This document shows positions 44,909-53,916 of a stretch of DNA of 63,092 bases, piece by piece. The position numbers were made by a program, and so were the translations under genes. This DNA is from Hyphomicrobiales bacterium (GTDB lineage Bacteria > Pseudomonadota > Alphaproteobacteria > Rhizobiales > Rhizobiaceae). How positions within the stretch are numbered: position 1 is the first letter of the stretch; the number at the start of each line of letters is the position of its first letter. The notes under the pieces are model-generated. The model had not been told where the DNA came from. It saw only the letters and a list, made by a program, of their open reading frames with translations, and searched no databases. The stretch covers positions 1-63,092 of the forward strand of contig UBNV01000024.1 in assembly GCA_900466945.1 (NCBI GenBank), in the 5' to 3' direction.

Positions 44909-45916
44909 TCAGCTCTGCGCCGCCCGCTGAAGCACCTCGAAATCATAAAGCTGCCCGGCGACAGAAATGCGTCGGGCGGAGATGACAACCGAGACAACCG
45001 TTCCGGACGCATCACGAATCTCGCCGCGCATGCCGGTATATCCCCCGTCCCTGTCCAGCAGCATGAGGCGTTCGGTTCGTGCCTCGCTACCAGAGACGAC
45101 ACCTGATGCGACCATTTCGCTGCCGCGGATCTCGTCCCAGCTTTTGCCCACGAGATCAAGATAGGCTTGGTTGACGCGGACATAGCGCGAACTTTTCTGT
45201 CCAATACTGGAGATCGAGAAGGCGACCGGTGACAGTTCGAAAAGTGCCTGGATCACGGGGCTGGAAAGGGCGGTCGTCTCCGCCTGCTCGATGACCTCTC
45301 GCGAAACCGACTTGTCCTCATTCGTGGAAGTCAGCTCGTAGTCGGCAGGCATGGCCAATTCGTCTCGAAGGACGGCAACGAAGCGCCAGAGATCGACTTC
45401 GAGGAACTGCGGCTTATGGGTGTCATCAACATCCTCCAGCGTGCGAGGCAGCGCATCGATGGCGCTCGACAGACGTAGGGTCTCCCGCGGATTACGGGCC
45501 TCCGCGAGCAAGGTTTGAAGCTTCCCGAGGGCTATTGCGTGCAGCATCTCATAGGCCTGCTGCAGTTTTCCCGCGCGTTCGGCTTCGACCTCGTCCAAGG
45601 GGCGAGATCCATCGGCGACGGGCAAAGCCTCGAGCAAGGCCCAGATATACCGCTCCTGAGGACACTCCTCGTTCTGAGCTCTTCCCTGCGGCGCATAGCG
45701 GATGAGACTGAGGATCGTATCGATCCCGAAGGAGTTGGCATCGGCGGGCACGGCGTGCCCATCATCCCCGATCGTGATCGCTGTCAATCGCGTCGGGCCG
45801 CCATTATCGTCGAAATATACAGAGACTTCTAGGATACTCTCTGGAAAGTCGAGCCAGGGATGCTCGTTGCGAAACGCCTTCAGAGCATCAGCGTCGAGTA
45901 CTGTCAGAGCATACAT
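44909..45916 (-). CDS. PAS-domain protein of unknown role
   Basis: This 335-residue soluble protein has an uncharacterised N-terminal half (residues 1 to about 210) with a helical centre. A PAS domain lies at about 225-330 (LSPVAFSISSIGQKSSRYVR, NQAYLDLVGKSWDEIRG, ISVAGQLYDFEVLQ). No kinase, cyclase or HTH output is present. The ATG at 45916 has a perfect GAGGAGGTG site; the frame extends further upstream but without such a signal. It is convergent with glgX, 10 bases apart. Confidence 0.75.
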   Translation of the reverse strand: MYALTVLDADALKAFRNEHPWLDFPESILEVSVYFDDNGGPTRLTAITIGDDGHAVPADANSFGIDTILSLIRYAPQGRAQNEECPQERYIWALLEALPVADGSRPLDEVEAERAGKLQQAYEMLHAIALGKLQTLLAEARNPRETLRLSSAIDALPRTLEDVDDTHKPQFLEVDLWRFVAVLRDELAMPADYELTSTNEDKSVSREVIEQAETTALSSPVIQALFELSPVAFSISSIGQKSSRYVRVNQAYLDLVGKSWDEIRGSEMVASGVVSGSEARTERLMLLDRDGGYTGMRGEIRDASGTVVSVVISARRISVAGQLYDFEVLQRAAQS

Positions 45917-46159
45917 GGCACCTCCTCCACAATCGGCTGGGAGTGCCCTGCACCCGCATCCCGCATCGTCGCGCAGGAATCGCCTTGCATCAGCATAAAG
46001 CAAATCACCGGGCTTCTGCACGTGTTTCTACGAGGCCACAAGTATATGAATGTCTATGCTGGGGAGCGGCGAGTCTGCGAATGTCGCAAGACTGCGACAC
46101 TCCGGCGCCCAAACGCCTTGTTCGTTAGGGCCCCGGAACGTTCATCGCCACGGAAGAGC
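45917..46159. other. intergenic region with a short dyad
   Basis: These 243 bases hold the promoter of the PAS gene and the 3' end of the gcdH transcript. TGTCGCA-agac-TGCGACA (46082-46099) is a perfect 7-base inverted repeat, partly overlapped by a second one. It has no T run. Its role is unknown. Confidence 0.4.
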
Positions 46160-47347
46160 TCAGAAGAAAGCCTGGATGCCGGTCTGCGCGCGCCCCAGGA
46201 TCAGGGCATGCACGTCATGCGTGCCCTCATAGGTGTTCACGGTTTCCAGGTTCTGCGCGTGGCGCATGACATGGTATTCGATCTGGATGCCGTTGCCGCC
46301 GTGCATGTCGCGAGCCATGCGGGCGATGTCGAGCGCCTTGCCGCAGTTGTTGCGCTTGACGATAGAGATCATCTCCGGCGCGAACTGGTGTTCGTCCATC
46401 AGACGACCGACGCGCAGCGAGCCGAGCAGACCAAGTGCGATCTCCGTCTGCATGTCGGCGAGCTTCTTCTGGAAGAGCTGCGTGCCGGCGAGCGGCTTGC
46501 CGAACTGCTTCCGGTCGAGGCCATACTGGCGAGCACGATGCCAGCAATCCTCGGCCGCGCCGAGAACACCCCAGGAGATGCCATAGCGGGCGCGGTTGAG
46601 GCAGCCGAAGGGGCCCTTGAGGCCGGATACGTTTGGCAGAAGCGCATCTTCACCGACTTCAACCCCGTCCATGACGATTTCGCCGGTGACCGAAGCGCGC
46701 AGCGAAAGCTTGCCGCCGATCTTCGGCGCCGACAGACCCTTCATCCCCTTTTCGAGGATGAAGCCACGGATCTCGCCGCCATGCGCCTCGGACTTCGCCC
46801 AGACGACGAAGACATCGGCGATCGGGGAATTGGAGATCCACATCTTGGCGCCGCGCAGGCGGTAACCGCCCTCGATCTTCTCAGCGCGGGTCTTCATGCC
46901 ACCCGGATCCGAGCCAGCATCCGGTTCAGTCAGGCCAAAGCAGCCGATGAGTTCGCCGGAAACAAGACCCGGCAGATACTTGTCCTTCTGCTCCTCGGAG
47001 CCATAGGCGTAGATCGGGTAAATGACGAGGGACGACTGCACGCTCATCATCGAGCGATAGCCCGAATCGATGCGCTCGATTTCACGCGCGACGAGGCCGT
47101 AGGACACATAATTGGAACCGGCCGCACCATATTTCTCCGGCAGCGTGACACCGAGAAGACCGGCCTGGCCCATCAGACGGAAAAGCTCCGGCTCGACCGT
47201 TTCGCCGAGATAGGCGTCGGAGACCCGCGGCGCGAGCTCGGCCTGCGCAAAGGCTGCCGCTGCATCCTGGATCATCCGTTCGTCCTCGTTCAGGACCTCG
47301 GACATCAGGAAAGGATCACTCCAGGAAAAGGGCTGCATCTCGCTCAT
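46160..47347 (-). CDS. gcdH: glutaryl-CoA dehydrogenase
   Basis: This 395-residue FAD enzyme oxidises and decarboxylates glutaryl-CoA to crotonyl-CoA, the late step of lysine and tryptophan breakdown. The ACAD layout is clear. It shows IGCFGLTEPDAGSDPGGM, MWISNSPIADVFVVWAK, an Arg-rich RARYGISWGVLGAAEDCWH, and the C-terminal catalytic segment NLETVNTYEGTHDVHALILG, where the Glu of YEGT is the base. These segments are typical of GcdH rather than of other acyl-CoA dehydrogenases. The start at 47347 gives MSEMQPFSW; 47356 is possible. It is divergent from a LysR gene. Confidence 0.93.
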   Translation of the reverse strand: MSEMQPFSWSDPFLMSEVLNEDERMIQDAAAAFAQAELAPRVSDAYLGETVEPELFRLMGQAGLLGVTLPEKYGAAGSNYVSYGLVAREIERIDSGYRSMMSVQSSLVIYPIYAYGSEEQKDKYLPGLVSGELIGCFGLTEPDAGSDPGGMKTRAEKIEGGYRLRGAKMWISNSPIADVFVVWAKSEAHGGEIRGFILEKGMKGLSAPKIGGKLSLRASVTGEIVMDGVEVGEDALLPNVSGLKGPFGCLNRARYGISWGVLGAAEDCWHRARQYGLDRKQFGKPLAGTQLFQKKLADMQTEIALGLLGSLRVGRLMDEHQFAPEMISIVKRNNCGKALDIARMARDMHGGNGIQIEYHVMRHAQNLETVNTYEGTHDVHALILGRAQTGIQAFF

Positions 47348-47380
47348 CGGTCTCATCCATTTGTTTCGTTATCTAAGATT

Positions 47381-47394
47381 GCTCATGACTGAGC
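47381..47394. promoter_or_regulatory. candidate LysR operator between gcdH and its regulator
   Basis: GCTCA-tgac-TGAGC is a perfect dyad in the 97-base divergent spacer. It is close enough to both starts to control gcdH and the regulator itself. Confidence 0.4.
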
Positions 47395-47444
47395 GGAATT
47401 CAAGCCATGTTTACTCATGTTGCTATTAGGTCTATTCATATCGC

Positions 47445-48365
47445 ATGCTCACACACCAACGCCGTTTCCTGCCCTCCACCAGCGCCCTTGCCGCCTTCGA
47501 TTCCGTCGCGAAGCTCGGCAGCTTTTCGGCTGCGGCCAATGAACTGGCACTGACGCAAGGTGCCATCAGCCGCCAGATTGGATTGCTGGAGGACCAGCTG
47601 GGTGTCCGGCTCTTCGAGCGCACCAACAGAGGCGTGGAACTCACCTCGATCGGCCGGACCTATGCCAAGGGTATCGGCGACGCCCTGGCCACGATCCGCA
47701 CGCTCTCGCTCGAAGCTATGGCCACCCGTGACGACACCCATTTGCGGCTCGCCATCCTGCCGACCTTCGGCACCCGCTGGCTGATGCCGCGCATGCCGGA
47801 TTTCCTGTCGAAGAACCCGGCAATCATCATGGACTTCGCCACCCGCATCGGCCAGTTCGATTTCGAGGGATCGGGCCTCGATGCAGCCATTCATATTGGC
47901 GAACCGACCTGGCCCGGCACGGATTGCCAGTTCCTGATGCATGAGATGGTAGCCCCCGTGTGCAGTCCGACATTCCTCGCGGAAAACCCCGTAAAGCGGC
48001 CTGAAGACCTGCTGACAAAGCCCCTGTTCGACATGGCCTCGCGTCCACGCGCCTGGGAACAGTGGTTCGCGAGCCTCGACATCGGCGAAGGCCGAGGCGG
48101 CGGCATGCGCTTCGAGCAGTTCTCCAATGTCGTCCAAGCCTGCCATGCCGGCCTCGGCATTGCGCTTGTCCCAACCTTCCTGATCGAGCCGGAACTGGCG
48201 AGCGGACAGCTGGTCCGCGCCTGGGATCACGAGGTCAAAAGTGCGAGCGCCTATTACCTCGTTCGCCCCTTGTCGAAGATGGCCTATGGGCCGGCCAGCA
48301 CCTTCGCAGCCTGGATCCTGGAGCAAGCGAAAGCCTTCAGCGAGCGACGCCCGACAAGCGGTTGA
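47445..48365 (+). CDS. GcvA-type LysR regulator of gcdH
   Basis: This 306-residue LysR protein has an HTH at about residues 10-70 (LGSFSAAANELALTQGAISR) and an effector domain with LAILPTFGTRWLMPRMPDFL and TFLIEPELASGQL. It is a close paralogue of the regulator at 31722. Being divergent from gcdH it probably activates that gene in response to glutarate, glutaryl-CoA or a lysine metabolite; the ligand is inferred from position only. Confidence 0.9.
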   Translation: MLTHQRRFLPSTSALAAFDSVAKLGSFSAAANELALTQGAISRQIGLLEDQLGVRLFERTNRGVELTSIGRTYAKGIGDALATIRTLSLEAMATRDDTHLRLAILPTFGTRWLMPRMPDFLSKNPAIIMDFATRIGQFDFEGSGLDAAIHIGEPTWPGTDCQFLMHEMVAPVCSPTFLAENPVKRPEDLLTKPLFDMASRPRAWEQWFASLDIGEGRGGGMRFEQFSNVVQACHAGLGIALVPTFLIEPELASGQLVRAWDHEVKSASAYYLVRPLSKMAYGPASTFAAWILEQAKAFSERRPTSG

Positions 48366-48471
48366 AGAGCACCCAGAAATGACTCACCGCCTGTGTCCTG
48401 TGCCGATTGACAACCTATCGTCATGAGCAAAGACTAACCTTCGAAAGCCATGATCAGGCTCGGAGGGGACC

Positions 48472-51400
48472 ATGTTCACACACCGTTTTTCGGGATTTCT
48501 CGCACTCGCGCTGGCCCTTGTCCCGATATCCCTCCCCGCTTCCGCACAGGATATGCGCACCATCGAGCGCATCGATGATGCCGACTATTTCGGCTTCGAT
48601 CTCAGGACGGAAAAGAATGTTTCCATCGATGAATGTGAGGCAAGCTGCATCGGCGACGCTTCCTGCCGGGCCTTCACTTACAATCCCAAGGTCAACTGGT
48701 GCTTTCTCAAGTCCGATTATGACCAGCTGAACAGTTTTCCAGGAGCGATCGCGGGCCGTATTGTCGTCCAGACAGCCGAGGAAGACATCGGCGCCCCCCC
48801 GGCCCTGCCTTTTGTTTCGGAATACCTGAAGACTGAGGCCCGCAACCTACGCGACAATCTCGCGGTGGTACCAGACCAGGAGGGGCTCGGACGCGACGCC
48901 CTCATCGAAACCGGTCGCGCGGCGTTTACCGGCGGCAATATCGACTATGCGATCGCCTCGATGAAAGGCGCCCTGTCGGTCGATCCCGATGATCAGGCCT
49001 TGTGGCTCGAACTGGGCCGCATGGCAAACACCGTGACCGGCAATTACTCCATGGCCAACGAAGGCGCGATGGCCTCGATCAATGGCTATCTGCTGACCCG
49101 AGGTGCGGCCACTCGCGCCGAGGCGCTCGCCACACTCGCGAAATCGCTTGAGAACAGCGAGACCTGGCGCCCGGCGCTCAGCGCCTACAAGGCAAGCCTC
49201 GAACTCGCGTCGAACGCCGAAGTGCGCGCCGCCTTCGAAGACCTCCGTTCCCGCCAGGGCTTCCGCGTCGTCAACAACACGGTCGATTCCGACAGCGCTT
49301 CACCGCGCGCCTGCGTCGAATTCTCCGAACCGCTGGTCAAGCGTGGCGTCGACTACTCGTCCTTTGTCACCCTCGACGGCAAGACGCCGAAGGCGCTCGA
49401 AGCGAAGAATAACCAGATCTGCGTCGAAGACCTGGAGCATGGCGGTCGCTACCGCCTCGCGCTCCGTGCCGGCCTCCCCTCATCGGTGGACGAGAACCTC
49501 GAAGCCCCGGTCGAGCTTGAGCTTTACGTCCGCGACCGCAGCGCCACCGTGCGCTTTACCGGCGACGCCTTCGTTCTCCCCTCTTCCGCCCGCCAGGGCA
49601 TTCCGCTCGTCTCGATCAATAGCGAAAGCGCCAATCTTGAGCTCTACCGGATCGGCGACCGCAACATCGCTCCGCTGCTGGCCGCCTCGCAGTTCCTGAC
49701 CCAGATGGACGGCTACACCGCCGGGCGCGTGAAGAATGAGATCGGCGAACTTGTCTGGCAGGGCTCGGTCGAAATCGCCAACGAACAGAACAAGGAAGTC
49801 GTCACCAGCATTCCGCTTCAGGAAGCGCTGCCCACCCGCAAGCCCGGCATCTATGTGATGACCGCCGTCTCGCCGACTTCCGTGAACGAGAACTGGGACA
49901 GCCGCGCAACGCAATGGCTCGTCGTCTCCGACATCGGCCTTTCGACCTTTGCCGGCACCGATGGCCTGCATGTCTTCGCCCGCTCGCTCGCATCGGCAAG
50001 CCCGCTTGCCAATATCGAGCTGCAACTGATCGCCAAGAACAACGAGATCCTCGCGACCGCCACGACCGACGCAGACGGCCGCGCACGCTTCGACGCCGGT
50101 CTCGTTCGTGGCGGCGCTGCCCTTGCTCCGGCCGTCATCGCAGCACGCAGCGGTGCTGACGACAACGTCTTCCTCGACATGACCCGCGCCGGCTTCGATC
50201 TCTCCGACCGTGGCGTCACCGGTCGCCCGGCACCGGGCCCGGTCGATATCCTCGCCTGGACCGAGCGTGGCATCTACCGCCCCGGCGAAACCGTACACGC
50301 CGCAGCGCTGGCCCGCGATACCAATGCCGATGCCATTTCCGGCCTGCCGCTGACATTCCTCTTCTCGCGACCGGATGGTGTTGAATTCCGCCGCATGGCC
50401 GTGACGAGCGAGACACTCGGTGGCTATGCCGTCGATCTGCCCATCCTGCCCAATGCCATGCGCGGCACCTGGACGGTCGCCATCCACACCGATCCCAAGA
50501 AGCCGGCGATTGCCCAGTCGACCTTCCTCGTCGACGACTTCGTTCCGGACCGGCTCGATCTCAAACTGTCCAGCGAAGCAAAGGCAATCTCGCCTGAGAC
50601 ACCCGTGACGGTCTCCGCCGATGGCCGTTACCTCTACGGCGCACCGGCAGCGGGCCTCACGCTCGAAGGCGAAATCGTCATTCACCCGACAACAAGCCAT
50701 CCGGACTTCGACCGCTACAGCTTCGGTCTCGCCGACGAAGAAGGCATCGAGGACATGCGAGTGCCGCTCGAAGGCCTTGGCGCGCTGGATGACGAAGGTC
50801 TCTCCACCATCGAGGTCTCCATCACCGACCTGCCCTCCACGACGCGGCTCCTGAATGCCGACGTGGTCCTGCGTCTGCGCGAAGGCGGTGGTCGCGCCGT
50901 CGAACGCAAGCTGACCCTGCCGGTCACGCCGGAAGATCCTATGATCGGCATCAAGCCGGAATTCGACGGCGATCTCGCCGAAAACACCAATGCCGGTTTC
51001 AACCTGATCGCCCTTGGCCCCGATGATCGGCGTCAGGCACTGCCGGCTGCACGCTGGAAGCTGATCAAGCTGGAGCGGAACTACCAGTGGTACCGCGACG
51101 GCTCGTCCTGGCGCTACGAACCGATCACCACGACCAAGCTCGTAGCCGACGGCACGACCGACATCGCAGCCGATGGCACAGCGCTTTCGGTACCCGTCAC
51201 CTGGGGCAGCCATCGTCTGGAGGTCGAGCAAGGCGGCGCGGTCACCAGCGTCGATTTCGACGCCGGCTGGTTCGTCACCGCAAGCTCCACCGAGACGCCG
51301 GATGCCTTGGAAATCGGCCTCGACAAGCCCTCCTATCAGGTCGGTGACACCGCAAAACTGAAGATCTCACCGCGCTTTGCCGGCCAGGTGATCGTAACCT

Positions 51401-53916
51401 CCGGCACGGATGCTCTGATTTCCACCCAGGTTGCCGAAGTCCCAGCCACAGGCGCGGAAATCGAGATCCCTGTGACAGCAGATTTCGGCGCCGGGGCCTA
51501 TGTGACGGCAACCCTCTTCCGTCCGGGTGACGCTGAGGAAAGCCGCATGCCGGCGCGTGCGATCGGTATCGCCTGGCTCGCCGTCGATCCGGGTGCCGAC
51601 AAACTCGCGATCAAGCTTTCGCCGCCGGAAAAGACCCTGCCCCGCCAGCCGCTCGAAATCCCGGTTGAAGTCACCGGGGCCGGCATCGGCGAGGAAGCCT
51701 ATGTGATGGTCGCCGCCGTCGACGTTGGCATCCTGAACCTCACCCGCTACGAGACGCCCGATCCGGAAGGCTACTACTTCGGCCAGCGCCGCCTCGGCCT
51801 CGAACTGCGCGACCTCTACGGCCGTCTGATCGATGGCTCACTGGGCGCAACCGGACGTCTGCGCACCGGTGGTGACGGCGGCCAGGTGGCTTTGCAAGGC
51901 AATCCGCCGCGCGAAAAGCTCGTGGCCTTCTTCTCTGGACCCGTGAAGCTCGATACAGACGGCAAGGCGACCGTCTCCTTCGACATACCCCAATTCAACG
52001 GCACCGCCCGTGTCATGGCCTGGGCCTGGTCGAAGACCGGCGTCGGCCATGGTGAGACGGACGTGATCATCCGCGATCCGGTCGTCGTGACGGCAAGCCT
52101 GCCGAAGTTCCTCGCGCCTGAGGACCGAAGCAGCCTGCGCCTGGATATCGCGGCGACAGATGCGCCATCAGGCACCTACACCCTCGCCGTCACCGGCAAC
52201 GGTTCGGTCAGTGTCGGCGGCGCGGAAAGCCAGGAAGTTGCGCTGACCGCAGGTGAGACCACCACCGTCACACTGCCGCTCACCGCCAACACACCCGGCG
52301 ATGGCGCAATCGACATTGCCCTGTCCGGCGCCGATGGCATCGCCGTCGGTCAGTCTCTCGATCTCCCCGTGCGCCCGGCAACCCTGCCGATCACCGAGCG
52401 GCAGGTCATTGCGCTCGCACCGGGCAAGAGCCTGACTGTCGACGGCGACCTGCTCGCCGACAGCCTGCTGCAGGGTGCCTCGGTCAGCCTCAATGTTGCC
52501 CGTGCCGATGGCCTCGACATTCCGGGCCTGTTGATGGCGCTCGACCGCTACCCCTATGGCTGCGCCGAACAGACCACGAGCCGCGCGCTGCCGCTTTTAT
52601 ATTTCGATGAACTGGCCAAGCTCTCCGGCCTCCCGGAGGACGAGGCGATCAACAAGCGCGTTCAGGACGGCATCCTGCGCGTGCTGGCCTACCAGTCGTC
52701 AAGCGGCTCCTTCGGTCTCTGGGCACCAGGTTCCGAAAGCCTCTGGCTCGACGCCTATGTCACCGACTTCCTGACCCGCGCCCGCGAACAGAAGTACGAC
52801 GTGCCGGAGGAAGCTCTCGTCCAGGCGCTGCAGAACCTGCAGAACCGCATCGCCTATGACAACGACATCCGCACGCGCGGCAACGAGATCGCCTATGCGC
52901 TCTACGTGCTCGCCCGCAGCCGCAAGGCCTCGCTTAGCGATTTGAGGTACTATGCCGACACGATGCTGGGTGATTTCCCGACACCGCTCTCGAAAGCGCA
53001 TCTGGCAGCGGCATTGTCTCTCTATGGCGACAGCGAGCGGGCCAACGGCGTCTTCCTCGATGCAGCCGGCATGAGTGAGCAGGCCCGCCTGACGCCCGTC
53101 AGCTTCTCCCGCTCCGACTATGGCTCGGCGCTTCGCGATGCTGCTGGCGTTCTGGCCCTTGCCGCCGAAAGCCGACCGGTCCCGCCCGTTGTCCCGATCC
53201 TGGCAAAGGTCGTGGCCGACGAATGGAAGGCCAAGCAAACCCTCAGCACCCAGGAACAGACCTGGATGCTGCTCGCAGCCCGCGCACTGCAGCAGGACGA
53301 CAATGGTCTGAAGCTGGATGTGAACGGCGCCGAAAAGACCGGCGCCTATGCCGCGACCATCCCGGGCGACGCCCTGCTCCGGGCCCCGATGACGCTGACC
53401 AATACCGGGCTTGATCCGGTCAGTGCAGCAATCACCACGGTGGCCGCCCCGGTCGAACCGCCGGCAGCCGGTGGCGAAGGCTTCGAGATCACCAAGACCT
53501 ATTACGGTCTCGATGGCGAGGAAGCCAACGTCACCGAAGCGATCCAGAACGAACGTTATGTTGTGGTGCTGGAAGTGACCGAAGAAGACGAATGGCCAGC
53601 GCAGCTGCTGGTCACCGACCTGCTTCCGGCGGGCTTCGAGATCGACAATCCCAGCCTTGTCGACAGCGCAGCCTTGGCGAACTTCGAATGGATCGGCCAG
53701 ACCGAAACGGCGCATCTCGAATTCCGCAGCGACCGCTTCGTGGCCGCCGTCAATCGCGGCGAAGGCGAAAGCGGCACGATCACGTTGGCCTATGTCGTCC
53801 GCGCCGTCACGCCGGGCACTTATGACCTGCCCGCAGCGAGCGTCGAAGACATGTATCGCCCGCAGCTGTCGGCGCGCACGGCAGCGGGGGCGATGACGGT
53901 CTCGACCGCACCCTGA
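48472..53916 (+). CDS. bacterial alpha-2-macroglobulin with N-terminal PAN domain
   Basis: This 1814-residue periplasmic protease trap has a signal peptide that ends at PASAQD without a lipobox, unlike E. coli YfhM. A PAN/apple-like domain follows (about 28-95, CEASCIGDASCRAFTYNPK). Macroglobulin domains and a bait-containing middle come next. The thioester motif is CAEQ at Cys1364-Gln1367, within YPYGCAEQTTSR, followed by an alpha-alpha toroid and receptor-like domain. It would react with invading proteases when the wall is breached. The stop overlaps the start of pbpC (TGATG), the usual pairing with a wall-repair enzyme. The ATG has a GGAGGGG site. Confidence 0.95.
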   Translation: MFTHRFSGFLALALALVPISLPASAQDMRTIERIDDADYFGFDLRTEKNVSIDECEASCIGDASCRAFTYNPKVNWCFLKSDYDQLNSFPGAIAGRIVVQTAEEDIGAPPALPFVSEYLKTEARNLRDNLAVVPDQEGLGRDALIETGRAAFTGGNIDYAIASMKGALSVDPDDQALWLELGRMANTVTGNYSMANEGAMASINGYLLTRGAATRAEALATLAKSLENSETWRPALSAYKASLELASNAEVRAAFEDLRSRQGFRVVNNTVDSDSASPRACVEFSEPLVKRGVDYSSFVTLDGKTPKALEAKNNQICVEDLEHGGRYRLALRAGLPSSVDENLEAPVELELYVRDRSATVRFTGDAFVLPSSARQGIPLVSINSESANLELYRIGDRNIAPLLAASQFLTQMDGYTAGRVKNEIGELVWQGSVEIANEQNKEVVTSIPLQEALPTRKPGIYVMTAVSPTSVNENWDSRATQWLVVSDIGLSTFAGTDGLHVFARSLASASPLANIELQLIAKNNEILATATTDADGRARFDAGLVRGGAALAPAVIAARSGADDNVFLDMTRAGFDLSDRGVTGRPAPGPVDILAWTERGIYRPGETVHAAALARDTNADAISGLPLTFLFSRPDGVEFRRMAVTSETLGGYAVDLPILPNAMRGTWTVAIHTDPKKPAIAQSTFLVDDFVPDRLDLKLSSEAKAISPETPVTVSADGRYLYGAPAAGLTLEGEIVIHPTTSHPDFDRYSFGLADEEGIEDMRVPLEGLGALDDEGLSTIEVSITDLPSTTRLLNADVVLRLREGGGRAVERKLTLPVTPEDPMIGIKPEFDGDLAENTNAGFNLIALGPDDRRQALPAARWKLIKLERNYQWYRDGSSWRYEPITTTKLVADGTTDIAADGTALSVPVTWGSHRLEVEQGGAVTSVDFDAGWFVTASSTETPDALEIGLDKPSYQVGDTAKLKISPRFAGQVIVTSGTDALISTQVAEVPATGAEIEIPVTADFGAGAYVTATLFRPGDAEESRMPARAIGIAWLAVDPGADKLAIKLSPPEKTLPRQPLEIPVEVTGAGIGEEAYVMVAAVDVGILNLTRYETPDPEGYYFGQRRLGLELRDLYGRLIDGSLGATGRLRTGGDGGQVALQGNPPREKLVAFFSGPVKLDTDGKATVSFDIPQFNGTARVMAWAWSKTGVGHGETDVIIRDPVVVTASLPKFLAPEDRSSLRLDIAATDAPSGTYTLAVTGNGSVSVGGAESQEVALTAGETTTVTLPLTANTPGDGAIDIALSGADGIAVGQSLDLPVRPATLPITERQVIALAPGKSLTVDGDLLADSLLQGASVSLNVARADGLDIPGLLMALDRYPYGCAEQTTSRALPLLYFDELAKLSGLPEDEAINKRVQDGILRVLAYQSSSGSFGLWAPGSESLWLDAYVTDFLTRAREQKYDVPEEALVQALQNLQNRIAYDNDIRTRGNEIAYALYVLARSRKASLSDLRYYADTMLGDFPTPLSKAHLAAALSLYGDSERANGVFLDAAGMSEQARLTPVSFSRSDYGSALRDAAGVLALAAESRPVPPVVPILAKVVADEWKAKQTLSTQEQTWMLLAARALQQDDNGLKLDVNGAEKTGAYAATIPGDALLRAPMTLTNTGLDPVSAAITTVAAPVEPPAAGGEGFEITKTYYGLDGEEANVTEAIQNERYVVVLEVTEEDEWPAQLLVTDLLPAGFEIDNPSLVDSAALANFEWIGQTETAHLEFRSDRFVAAVNRGEGESGTITLAYVVRAVTPGTYDLPAASVEDMYRPQLSARTAAGAMTVSTAP

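Noticed and set aside
49480..51231. 583-codon open frame antisense to the alpha-2-macroglobulin gene
   Set aside because: It is a shadow in a high-GC gene; no start signal, no recognisable motif.
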